From: Anaerolineae bacterium
GTDB lineage: Bacteria; Chloroflexota; Anaerolineae; UBA3071
DNA length: 64,000 bases
NCBI GenBank assembly: GCA_029907105.1
Contig: JARYMM010000017.1
Location: 1 to 64,000 of the forward strand
Direction: 5' to 3'
Shown in pieces: positions 17,255-25,508 of this stretch. The translations under genes were made by a program, and so were the position numbers. A model generated the notes under the pieces. It was not told the DNA's origin and searched no databases. It saw nothing but the letters and a program-made list of their open reading frames with translations. Positions within the stretch are counted from its first letter, which is position 1, and each line of letters opens with the position of its first letter.

Positions 17255-17441
17255 TATACTTGGATGCATCTGGAATCTGCACATGGGCAGAGCCTGCTGC
17301 GTTAAGGGCTTCGCATGGGGATATGATGCGTGATGCGTGAGTGGCTTGTCACGTTTCGCGTATCGCGGCTGACGGCGGATTAGGGAGGCGGTACTCGTCC
17401 CAGTTCTTGTGTCCATTTGGCACAGGCCATCGAGGTGTGAA

Positions 17442-17759
17442 ATGACGACCACTGTGCATGAGGTTGTACGGGACATAGCCATTATCATTTTGGCGGTGGA
17501 GTCCATCATCGTCGGCATCCTGCTCGGTGTGCTGACGATCCAGGTGTCCAGGCTGGTGAAGATGCTGCGCGAGGAGATCAAGCCCATGCTGGAGGCCACG
17601 CAGGAGACGGTGGGCACGGTGAAGGGGACGGCGGCTTTTCTCAGCGAACACCTGGTGTCTCCGGTGGTGAGCGTGGCCAGCACCGTGTCCGGCCTGCGCC
17701 AGGCAGCGAAGGTGTTGGCCGGGTTCCGCTCTCATGATCGAAGCGATGACCCAGCCTGA
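17442..17759 (+). CDS. Small membrane-anchored protein, DUF948-like
   Basis: A 105-residue protein with one N-terminal transmembrane helix (IAIIILAVESIIVGILLGVLT) followed by an amphipathic helical region (KMLREEIKPMLEATQETVGTV) and a short polar tail. This looks like the DUF948/YtxG type found with YtxH proteins, and a YtxH gene does follow. The ATG at 17442 is preceded by GAGGTG. A cell-envelope or general-stress role is known for the Bacillus pair; here it is only suggested. Confidence 0.75.
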   Translation: MTTTVHEVVRDIAIIILAVESIIVGILLGVLTIQVSRLVKMLREEIKPMLEATQETVGTVKGTAAFLSEHLVSPVVSVASTVSGLRQAAKVLAGFRSHDRSDDPA

Positions 17760-17779
17760 GCGGAAGCTGTGCCTGGCAG

Positions 17780-17806
17780 ATTGGTAGACCAATCTACCAG
17801 TTCACC
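17780..17806. repeat. ACCAATCT-type short palindrome
   Basis: GATTGGTAGACCAATCTACC with a following imperfect copy. The unit is the same as in the tandem array at 20024-20071. Confidence 0.6.
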
Positions 17807-17833
17807 GATTTATCAACACACGGAGGTGAGAAG

Positions 17834-18160
17834 ATGAGCGAACGTGGAGACGGAGGCGGCTTCTTCGCCGGTTTCTTCATCGGGGCCATCGTCGGTGCGG
17901 CGGCGGCTTTGCTCCTGGCTCCGCAGTCGGGCGAGGAAACCCGCAAACTGCTGGAGGAGAGGGGCATCGAGCTGAAGGATCGGGCGACGGAGTTGTCGGC
18001 CGAGGCGCGGCGGCGCGCCGAGGAATTGCAGGAGCGGAGCCGCATTGTCCTGGAGGAGCAGAAGGCCAAACTCGAACAGGCCATCGAGGAAGGAAAACAG
18101 GCCGCGGTCAAGAAGCGCGAGGAGATGCTGGGCAAGCTGGAAGAGGAGACGGCGGCCTGA
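17834..18160 (+). CDS. YtxH domain protein
   Basis: A 108-residue protein with a glycine/alanine-rich membrane helix (FFAGFFIGAIVGAAAALLLAP) and the YtxH signature APQSGEETRKLL, followed by a long charged coiled coil to the C-terminus (EARRRAEELQERSRIVLEE). CGGAGG precedes the ATG. Family members are general stress proteins of unknown mechanism. It pairs with the DUF948-like gene just upstream. Confidence 0.9.
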   Translation: MSERGDGGGFFAGFFIGAIVGAAAALLLAPQSGEETRKLLEERGIELKDRATELSAEARRRAEELQERSRIVLEEQKAKLEQAIEEGKQAAVKKREEMLGKLEEETAA

Positions 18161-18181
18161 GGCCGGGGCAAAGCTCAAAGG

Positions 18182-19861
18182 TCAAAGGGAGGTGATGGCC
18201 CGGATGGCCAGGGGCAGTCGGGGCAGCAGGTCGCCGGCGACCATGCCGGCGCTGCCCAGTTCCTGCCGTGCCATCTCGCCGGCCAGGCCGTGCAGGTAGC
18301 CGCCGACGACGGCAGCGTCGAAGGGGGCCAATCCCTGCGCCAGCAGGCCGACGATGGCGCCGGCCAGCACATCGCCGGTGCCGCCGCTGGCCAGCCCTGG
18401 GTTGGCAAAGGGCAGCACAACGGTGCGGCCATCCGGAGCGGCGACGACGGTGTATGCCCCCTTCAGCAGCACAACCTGACCCCACTCGGCGGCTTTGGCC
18501 TGGGCCATGCCCCAGCGGTCGGCGTTGACCTCTTTCGTCTGGCAGCCGCAGAGCCGGGCCATCTCTCCTGGATGGGGCGTCAGCACGCTGTTCGGGGGGA
18601 CGGCCCGCGGCCAATCAGGGGTTTGGGCCAGGATGTTCAGCCCGTCGGCGTCTATGACCAGGGGCGGCAGCGCGGGCGTGGGTTTGGTCCCCGTTTCGCC
18701 GCCGGGGACGAAGCCCAGGCGCAGTTGCGCCGCCCGGCCGGCGTGCAGCAGTTGCTGCACAAACTCCACGGCCGGCTTCTCCTGGGTCAGGCCGCAGCCC
18801 AGCAACAGCGCCTGATAGTCGGCGGCCCGCTCGCGCACCAGTTTGACGGCGTCGGGGGCGATGACGCCGGTGTCCTCGGGAAGCAACAGCCAGGTGGGTT
18901 CGTGCAGCGCCGCGGCCAGGATGGCGTGCAGGCTCTCGACTACGGCCAGGGTGACCAATCCGGCCCCAACGCGGGTGGCTGCCGCGCCGGCCAGGTAGGC
19001 TGCCCCCGTGTAGTTCACGGAGCCGACGACCAGCAGGGCCTTGCCGAAGGTGCCTTTGTGGGCATCGGGCGGACGCGAGGGCAGCAGGCGGGCGATCATC
19101 TCCGGCGTGGCCAGTTCCAGTTGCACATCGGCGGCCAGGGCCGGGTCGGTGCCGATGTCGGCCACCACCAGTTCACCGCACCAGGCCGCGCCGGGGAAAA
19201 GGAAGTGGCCGCGCTTGGGATTGGCGAAGGTGACCGTCAGATCGGCAGGGAGGGCGACGGGGTCAATCTCTCCCCTGTCGCAGTTGAGGCCGGAGGGGCA
19301 GTCTACGGCCACCACGAAGGGGAAAGAAGGAAGGGACGGAAAAGAGGGAGAGGAGGGAAAGGAGGGGAGCAAGCGGCCGCGTTTCCCCGTTTCCCTTTTT
19401 TCCTTCAGTTCCTGCCTGGCCGCTTCCAGAAGGTCTTTGAGCTGTCCCCCGATGGGTCGCGTGACGCCGGTGCCCAGGAAGGCGTCCACGATGACGTCGG
19501 CCTGGCGCACCAGGCGGCGCAGCTCGCTCAGCTCGGGGTCGTCGGCGGCGTGGAAGATGGGGATGGCGCGCTCCTGCACCAGGCGGTAGTTTTCGTCGCC
19601 CTCGGTGTTGCGCTTCCAGCAGTAGACAGCGATAGAGCAGCCCTCGTCGTGCAGGTAGCGGGCGGCCACCAGGCCGTCGCCGCCGTTATTGCCGGGGCCG
19701 ACCAGCACCAGCGTCTGCCGCTGGCGGAGGTCGGCGATGCGTTCGAGCAGGGCGGTGGCCACAGCTCGGCCGGCATGTTCCATCATCGTGGCGTAGGACC
19801 AGCCGCCGGCGTCGGCGGCTCGTTCGATATACCGCATCTCTTCGACGCTGACGATTTTCAT
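18182..19861 (-). CDS. nnr: Bifunctional NAD(P)H-hydrate epimerase / ADP-dependent dehydratase
   Basis: Repairs damaged NAD(P)H hydrates. The N-terminal YjeF epimerase domain carries GPGNNGGDGLVAARYL; the C-terminal kinase-like dehydratase carries LTPHPGEMARL and the ATP-site NPGLASGGTGDVLAG. Length is 559, longer than typical (about 500). Part of the excess is a Lys/Arg/Ser/Pro/Phe-rich stretch between LLEAARQELKEK and FVVAVDCPSGLN, encoded by a purine/pyrimidine-biased palindromic tract. The start at 19861 fits MKIVSVEEMRYIE. It is transcribed against its neighbours. Confidence 0.94.
   Translation of the reverse strand: MKIVSVEEMRYIERAADAGGWSYATMMEHAGRAVATALLERIADLRQRQTLVLVGPGNNGGDGLVAARYLHDEGCSIAVYCWKRNTEGDENYRLVQERAIPIFHAADDPELSELRRLVRQADVIVDAFLGTGVTRPIGGQLKDLLEAARQELKEKRETGKRGRLLPSFPSSPSFPSLPSFPFVVAVDCPSGLNCDRGEIDPVALPADLTVTFANPKRGHFLFPGAAWCGELVVADIGTDPALAADVQLELATPEMIARLLPSRPPDAHKGTFGKALLVVGSVNYTGAAYLAGAAATRVGAGLVTLAVVESLHAILAAALHEPTWLLLPEDTGVIAPDAVKLVRERAADYQALLLGCGLTQEKPAVEFVQQLLHAGRAAQLRLGFVPGGETGTKPTPALPPLVIDADGLNILAQTPDWPRAVPPNSVLTPHPGEMARLCGCQTKEVNADRWGMAQAKAAEWGQVVLLKGAYTVVAAPDGRTVVLPFANPGLASGGTGDVLAGAIVGLLAQGLAPFDAAVVGGYLHGLAGEMARQELGSAGMVAGDLLPRLPLAIRAITSL
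19320..19415. repeat. Purine/pyrimidine-biased repeat inserted in frame inside nnr
   Basis: On the + strand a GGAAAGAAGGAAGGGACGGA-type purine tract is followed, after GCAAGCGGCCGCG, by a TTTCCCCGTTTCCCTTTTTT pyrimidine tract. The two arms can pair. The insertion keeps the frame and sits just before the conserved VVAVDCPSG strand. Confidence 0.8.
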
Positions 19862-19938
19862 CGCTGCCTCCGCGTGGCTCCCGTGTGTCGCTTTTGGTCG
19901 TTGTTATGATACCACAGGCAGCGGTGTGATGCAAGTAG

Positions 19939-20071
19939 GGTGGTATGTTGGGAAACTGGTAGGTTGGTAAATTGGTAGATCGGTAGTTGTGTCAGTCGGC
20001 AGGCCAAGCTTTAGTGATCAGTGTACCAATCTACCAATCTACCAATCTACCAATCTACCAATGTACCAATC
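19939..20071. repeat. Inverted arrangement of 8-bp tandem repeats
   Basis: The right arm, 20024-20071, is six tandem TACCAATC units (one variant). The left arm, about 19939-19986, is made of degenerate GGTAGATT-like units, the reverse complement. The whole could fold into a long hairpin. It fills most of the divergent spacer between nnr and the YfhO-like gene. No spacers of CRISPR size are present. Confidence 0.85.
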
Positions 20072-20110
20072 TAAATGTACCAGGACGGGACAGCGGAAGG
20101 ATAGCCATCC

Positions 20111-22696
20111 GTGCTCTTGCTCATTATCGCGTTGCTCTGGTTGGCAGCCTATCTCTTCACCTGGCAGGGGCAGCGGCGCGGGTGCTGGTCGGCACCCTAT
20201 CACCGCGACGTGGCCGCCTTGGGCGCGCTGGCCCTGGCTGCCGTGAGCTTCTTCTGGCGCATCCTCTGGGGCGGGTCGTGGATGCCCGCCGACGGCGGCG
20301 ACCTGGCCTCGTTCCTCTATCCCACCTATCGCTTCGTCGCCCAGAGCTTTGGCCAGGGTGTCCTCCCCCTCTGGAACCCGCACCTCTACGGCGGCGCTCC
20401 TTTCGTCGGTGACATTCAGGCCGGGCTGTTCTACCCGGTCAACGTGCTGGCCTTCTTCCTGGCCCGCCCGCTGACCTACCGCACCATGCAAGGCTTAAGC
20501 ATCTTCCACTTCTGGTGGGCGGGGGCGGGGATGTACCTCTTCCTGCGGTCATGGCCTGGCGGTTTGCGGTTTACGGTTTCAGATTTGAAGTTGGCTCGCT
20601 GGGCCTGCCTGGCCGGGGCGCTGGCCTTCATGTTCTCCGATGGCTTCCTCACCCACTTCGGCAACCTGAACCTCATCGCCGTGGCCAGTTGGCTGCCCTG
20701 GGTCTTTTGGGCCTATCTTCGCGGTATTGGAGATCAGGTATTAGTACTACAACGACGGTTTTGTCATTCTGAGGAGCGCAGCGACGAAGAATCTCATTCT
20801 GGAGTGACAAAGTGTGGGCCCCGAAGAGATTCTTCGCTCCCTACGGTCGCTCAGAATGACAGCGAGCAGCGGACCATTGTTGTAGAATTAGGGATGAGAT
20901 GGGCGGTGGTTGCTGGAGTGCTGCTGGGCGTGGCTACCCTGGCCGGCCATGCCCAGGTGACGCTGTACATCGCCCTGGCCTTGGCGCTCTACACGGCGCT
21001 GGACCTCTACCTGGCTTGGGGACAAGCTCCTCACCGCCTCGTTGCCTCGTTGCCTTGGTGCCTCACCTCCCTGTTACCTCGTTACCTCTTTTACCTGTTG
21101 ACCTGTTGCCTGGTTGCCCTGTTGCTCAGCGCCGTCGTCCTCCTTCCTGGCCTGGAGCTGACCCGCCACAGCGCCCGCCTCGGCTGGGATTACCAGCAGA
21201 CGGTGGGCTATTCCCTTTCGCCAGCACAGTGGATCGGGCTGCTCATCCCCGGCTACTTCGGGCGGGGACCGCAGTTTCACTGGGGGCTGTGGCCGCGGGT
21301 GGAGGTGGGCTACCTGGGCGTGCTGCCGCTGCTCCTGGCCCTGCTGGCGGTGCTGCGCGGCCGCCCGCGGCGCATGTGGGCGCTGTTGGGGCTGGCTGTG
21401 GCTGCGTTTCTCATCGCCCTGGGCATCTACAGTTTGCCCCACGGCTGGCTGGTGCAGCTTGTGCCCGGCTTTGGCCAGTTCCGCGCCCCGGCGCGGCTGG
21501 TGCTGGTGATGGACTTCGGGCTGGCGGCTCTGGCCGCGCTGGGCCTCGATGCCTTATTGCGCCCGACGGAAGGCGACGCGGCTCCCCTTCGCCGGGTCTT
21601 CCGCCTGACGGCCTGGGCGGCCGGGGTCACCTGCGGCGTGGGGTTGCCGCTGGCTTACTTCGCCCTCATCACCGGGCAGGACAGAAGCGCGGAGATTTTC
21701 TCGCGCCTCTCCGTGGCCGTCATCGCCGTGGCCATCTTCGCCGGCCTGCTGCTGGCCAGCCTGGCCCTGCTGGCGGCGCGGCGCTACGGCTGGGCGCGGC
21801 CGCGCACGCTGGGCCTGCTGGCCGTGCTGCTCATCTTCCTCGATCTGGGCAGCACGGGGGCCTACAACGACCTGGGGGCGGAGGACCCCACGCGCACCTT
21901 CGAGCATCCGCAGATCATCGCTTTCCTGCGCGGCGAGGCCGGGCCTTTCCGCATTGACGCCCGCACGGGCATCGAGCAGCTCTGGCAGCCGGACACGGCG
22001 CTGGTGTATGGCCTGGACGACGTGTGGGGCGTGGTCAACCCGCTTGTCCTGGCCGGCTACGAACGTTATTGGGAGGGGATGGGCAGTCGTTCGTCGCCGC
22101 TGTACGATTTCCTCAACGCCCGTTTCGTCATCGCCCGCAAGGACGTGGTGCTGGACTGGGACAAGTTCGAGCTGGCCTTCGACGGCGACCCGCAGCTCAA
22201 CGTCTACCGCAACCGCCGGGCGCTGCCGCGGGCGTACCTGGTGCACCAGGCCATCGCCGTGCCCGATCACGAGGCGGCCTGGGCGGCGGTGCACGCGCCC
22301 GATTTCGATCCGGCGACGACGGTGGTGGTGGAAGGGGAAACGCCGACATTGGCCCCGGCGACGGGGCCGGAGCGGGCGGAGATCGTGGCCTACGGCCCCA
22401 ACGAGATCGTGGTCGAGGTGGAGGCCAGCGCGCCGGGGTATCTCGTGCTGAGCGAGGTCTTCTATCCCGGCTGGCGGGTTTTCGACGAAAGCGGGGGCAG
22501 GCGTCCGTTACAGCGGGCGAACACTGCCTTTCGCGCCGTGGCCGTGGAGCCGGGAAGGGAGCGTCTGCGCTTTGTCTACACGCCGGCCAGCTTCCGCCTG
22601 GGCGCGGCGCTCAGCGGGGCGACGGCGCTGGCCCTGCTGGTGGGACTGGTCTGGCTTTGGCGGAGAGAGGTCGGCGGAGAAGGGGCAAGGGCGTAG
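20111..22696 (+). CDS. YfhO-like polytopic membrane protein
   Basis: Large membrane protein, 861 residues, starting at GTG 20111. About a dozen hydrophobic segments are followed by an extracytoplasmic beta-rich C-terminal part (YPGWRVFDESGG, a typical YfhO ending) and a last helix. Such proteins resemble GT-C glycosyltransferases that use lipid-linked sugars; NPHLYGGAPFVGDIQAG in the first loop is characteristic. Three repeat-derived stretches interrupt it: about residues 150-164, 215-256 (a CHSEERSDEES-like segment) and 308-335. All keep the frame. Confidence 0.85.
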   Translation: MLLLIIALLWLAAYLFTWQGQRRGCWSAPYHRDVAALGALALAAVSFFWRILWGGSWMPADGGDLASFLYPTYRFVAQSFGQGVLPLWNPHLYGGAPFVGDIQAGLFYPVNVLAFFLARPLTYRTMQGLSIFHFWWAGAGMYLFLRSWPGGLRFTVSDLKLARWACLAGALAFMFSDGFLTHFGNLNLIAVASWLPWVFWAYLRGIGDQVLVLQRRFCHSEERSDEESHSGVTKCGPRRDSSLPTVAQNDSEQRTIVVELGMRWAVVAGVLLGVATLAGHAQVTLYIALALALYTALDLYLAWGQAPHRLVASLPWCLTSLLPRYLFYLLTCCLVALLLSAVVLLPGLELTRHSARLGWDYQQTVGYSLSPAQWIGLLIPGYFGRGPQFHWGLWPRVEVGYLGVLPLLLALLAVLRGRPRRMWALLGLAVAAFLIALGIYSLPHGWLVQLVPGFGQFRAPARLVLVMDFGLAALAALGLDALLRPTEGDAAPLRRVFRLTAWAAGVTCGVGLPLAYFALITGQDRSAEIFSRLSVAVIAVAIFAGLLLASLALLAARRYGWARPRTLGLLAVLLIFLDLGSTGAYNDLGAEDPTRTFEHPQIIAFLRGEAGPFRIDARTGIEQLWQPDTALVYGLDDVWGVVNPLVLAGYERYWEGMGSRSSPLYDFLNARFVIARKDVVLDWDKFELAFDGDPQLNVYRNRRALPRAYLVHQAIAVPDHEAAWAAVHAPDFDPATTVVVEGETPTLAPATGPERAEIVAYGPNEIVVEVEASAPGYLVLSEVFYPGWRVFDESGGRRPLQRANTAFRAVAVEPGRERLRFVYTPASFRLGAALSGATALALLVGLVWLWRREVGGEGARA
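20755..20876. repeat. Hairpin repeat (TCATTCTGAGGAGCGCAG type) inserted in frame in the YfhO-like gene
   Basis: TTGTCATTCTGAGGAGCG ... AAGAATCTCATTCTGGAG is followed by AGAGATTCTTCGCTCC ... GCTCAGAATGACAGCGAG. The ends are inverted copies of each other and read through in frame, adding about 40 polar residues to a membrane protein. A related sequence occurs between genes at 28325-28495. Confidence 0.85.
21032..21118. repeat. Pyrimidine-rich GTTGCCTC/GTTACCTC tandem tract inside the YfhO-like gene
   Basis: Degenerate 8- to 10-nt units (CCTCGTTGCCTCGTTGCCTT, GTTACCTCGTTACCTC, TTGACCTGTTGCCTGTT) give a Leu-rich segment that passes as a membrane helix. Strand bias and unit size match the intergenic arrays. 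Confidence 0.6.
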
Positions 22697-23028
22697 GGGG
22701 CGGTGTTATTGCGGACGGCAGCGTTAGATGTTTCGCAAAGCCTGAGATATGCGCGAAGTCATTTTGGTGCCTGGGCATCTGTGCTAGAATGGCGCGGTGG
22801 GGAGAATCCTGCCCCACTGGTGCGTGATCACTGTGTCGGCCAAGCTGTCTCCGCTGCTATGTTCTTGCGGGGCTTGATGGAGACGCAGGCGCGACATGGC
22901 GTGAATACGCCGGGTTAGTCAAGGGGGAAAAAGGAGGTGATGTTCGCCCAAAGTCATAGAGAATGCATGCACGTTGTATAGCTCTGAGAGGAGTTCATTC
23001 TGTCACTACGTCGTTAAGGAGGTAACTT
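22697..23028 (+). promoter_or_regulatory. Upstream region of the formate dehydrogenase gene
   Basis: 332 bp without a gene. A plausible promoter is TTGGTG (22764-22769) with TAGAAT (22785-22790), though the 15-bp spacer is short. A small hairpin GTGGGG/CCCCAC at about 22797-22820 follows. The fdhA ribosome site TAAGGAGGT is strong. I could not recognise a known riboswitch. Confidence 0.4.
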
Positions 23029-25374
23029 ATGGAGCTCAGCCGAAGAGATTTCCTGAAGCTCTCGGGTGTGACGTTTGGCGGAGTTCTCCTCTCCTCCCTA
23101 TCGGCTGGCCCTGCTTTTGCCCAGGGCGGGCCTTTCAAGCTGCACAAGCCTGTCGGTGAGACCCCCACCATCTGCTGTTTCTGCGCGGTGGGCTGCGGGG
23201 CGATCGTGGCGGCGCAAGATGGCAAAGTACGTAACATCGAAGGCGACCCCGATCACCCGGTCAACCGGGGTTCCCTGTGCAGCAAGGGCATGGCCCTGGC
23301 CCAGATCAACACGGTGAACGGCGAGATCAACCGCCATCGCTTGCAGAAGGTGAGATATCGTGCCCCTGGGTCATCGGTATGGGAGGAGAAATCCTGGGAC
23401 TGGGCCCTGGAAGAAATCGCCAAACGGGTCAAAGCCACACGTGACCGCTACTTCATCGCCCGGGACAGCGAAGGCCGCACGGTCAATCGGCTGGAGGCCA
23501 TTGCTTCCCTGGGTGGCGCGGCACTGGATAATGAGGAATGCTCCCTGATCAGCAAAGCCATGCGCGCCCTGGGCCTGGTGTACATCGAGCACCAGGCGCG
23601 CATTTGACACTCCTCCACTGTTGCGGCTCTGGCAGAGTCGTTCGGCAGAGGAGCAATGACCAATCACTGGTGCGATATCCAGAACAGTGATTGCATCATC
23701 ATCGTGGGGAGCAACGCGGCCGAGAATCACCCCATCTCCTTCAAGTGGGTGACCAAGGCCAAAGAGGAAAACGGGGCCACGCTGATCAGCATTGATCCCC
23801 GTTTCACCCGTTCGTCGTCCAAAGCGGATATCTTTGCCCACCTGCGTTCGGGCACCGACATCGCCTTCTTCGGGGGCATGATCAAATGGGTCCTCGATGA
23901 CATGGAGGTCAACCCGCATCTCTATAACATGACCTATGTCACCGAATATACCAATGCGGCATTCCTGATTGACCCCCAGTTCAAGACGGCTGCCGAGCTG
24001 GATGGCAAGTTCTCCGGCTTTGTGCCCGGCGACAATCCCAACTTCGGCAAGTACGACAAGGCCACCTGGAAGTGGCAAAAGGACGAGAACGGCATCCCAC
24101 TCAAGGACAAGACGCTGCAAGACCCCAACTGCGTCTTCCAACTGCTCAAGAAGCAGTACGCGCGGTACGATGCGGACACCGTGTGCAATATCACGGGCAC
24201 GGACAAGGCCACCTTCCTGAAGATCTGCGAGACCTATGCGCGGCTCACAGGGCCGGTGGGCAAGTCGGGCACCATCATGTATGCTATGGGCACCACCCAG
24301 CACACCCATGGCACACAGAACATCCGCGCCTATTCCATCCTGCAGTTGCTGCTGGGCAACATCGGTGTAGCCGGCGGCGGCATCAACGCCCTGCGTGGCG
24401 AGTCCAACGTGCAGGGTTCCACCGACCACGCCCTGCTCTACCACATCCTGCCGGGCTACCTGACCCCGCCCACTGCCACCCAGCCGACACTGAAGGACCA
24501 CCTGGATGCCAAACTGGCCGGTTTTGTTACTTCCGATCCCAAGAGCGCGTCCTGGTGGCTGAACTACCCCAAGTACTTCGTCAGCCTGCTCAAGAGCTGG
24601 TATGGCGACAATGCCACGCCGGAGAACGACTTTGGCTACGAATGGCTGCCCAAGCTCAACCCCGGCACCAACTACTCGCATATCGCCCTCTTCGAGGCCA
24701 TGGCTCGCGGCGAGATCAAGGGCCTCTTCTGCTGGGGGCAGAACCCGGCCGTGGGCGGCCCCAATGCCTTTGCCGAGTTGCGGGCGTTGCACAACCTGGA
24801 GTGGCTGGTCACGGTGGACCTGTGGGAGACGGAGACCTGCGCTTTCTGGCAGGAGCCTGGTGTGGACCCGGCGAGCATCCAGACGGAAGTGTTTGTGCTG
24901 CCGGCGGCGGCCTCCTTTTGAGGATCCATCACCAACAGCGGGCGCTGGAGCCAATGACGCTGGAAGGCGGTGGACCCGCCCGGCGAGGCGCGGCCCGACC
25001 TGGAGATCATCACCGAGCTGATGCTCAAGGTGATCGGGCTGTACGAGGCTGAGGGCGGCGTGCTGCCGGAGCCCATCACCAAACTGCGCTGGAAGGGCTG
25101 GTATGACGCCAACCCGCTGCCTCGCGGCGCCAAGAGCCTGGTTGACCTGGTCTCCCGCGAGATCAACGGCTGGGCCGAGGCGGACATCCCCGATCAGTAC
25201 ACCGCGGGCCAGCTCCTGGCCTCCTTCGCCCATCTCAAAGACGATGGCTCCACCTCGTCTTCCTGCTGGATCTTCACCCAGTCCTACAACGAGAAGGATG
25301 GCAACCGCTTCTATTCCCTGGGCGTGCGTTACCTGCAGACACTCCGCAAGCCGGTGCTCGAGGGGGGACACTGA
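23029..25374 (+). CDS. fdhA: Formate dehydrogenase alpha chain, selenoprotein, with two further in-frame UGA codons and a short C-terminus
   Basis: Periplasmic molybdo/tungsto-bis-MGD enzyme oxidising formate. A twin-arginine signal (SRRDFLKLSG) leads; the Fe-S motif is CCFCAVGCGA ... RGSLCSKG. Codon 193 is TGA in EHQARI-U-HSSTVAALAESFGRG, exactly where FdnG-type enzymes carry catalytic selenocysteine. Homology continues in the same frame to SSCWIFTQSYNEKDGNRF. Two more in-frame TGAs occur at codons 631 (after LPAAASF) and 643 (GRWSQ-TGA-RWKAV, where relatives have Trp). The protein then ends after about 780 codons, whereas FdnG-type chains have about 1015, so the final molybdopterin-binding domain is absent. 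It may be decaying or may need multiple recoding. No beta or gamma subunit is adjacent. Confidence 0.88.
23605..23653 (+). promoter_or_regulatory. UGA (Sec) codon and SECIS-like hairpin of fdhA
   Basis: TGA at 23605-23607. Downstream, CTCCTC (23610-23615) pairs with GAGGAG (23648-23653), and an inner 6-bp stem GGCTCT/AGAGTC (23625-23639) closes a GGC apical loop. Guanines at the start of the apical loop are a known requirement for bacterial SelB binding. Confidence 0.75.
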
Positions 25375-25412
25375 GTAAGACAGTCGTATCCGGCTTGCGT
25401 GAATGGCATGGC

Positions 25413-25449
25413 GCGGAGGGACACGCGACCCGTTCGTGTGTCCCTCCGC
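25413..25449. terminator. 12-bp hairpin between fdhA and fdhE
   Basis: GCGGAGGGACAC pairs perfectly with GTGTCCCTCCGC around a 13-nt loop. No long T run follows, so it may be an attenuator or an mRNA-stability element rather than a strong terminator. Confidence 0.6.
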
Positions 25450-25508
25450 TCTCTATCGGGCATGTGCCTGGAGAAAATGCTGAGCAAAACGGATGAAAGG
25501 AGACGCTT

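Noticed and set aside
20024-20071. CRISPR array
   Set aside because: Units are 7-8 bp, directly adjacent, with no spacers; same for 63865-63913. No cas genes are present.
22790-22930. Molybdenum cofactor riboswitch before fdhA
   Set aside because: Small hairpins exist, but I could not match the conserved Moco core by eye. A covariance-model scan would be needed.
24919-24957. Frameshift rather than in-frame TGAs in fdhA
   Set aside because: Homology to FdnG continues in the same frame before, between and after both TGAs (GSITNSGRWSQ, RWKAVDPPGEARPD), so no indel is required.
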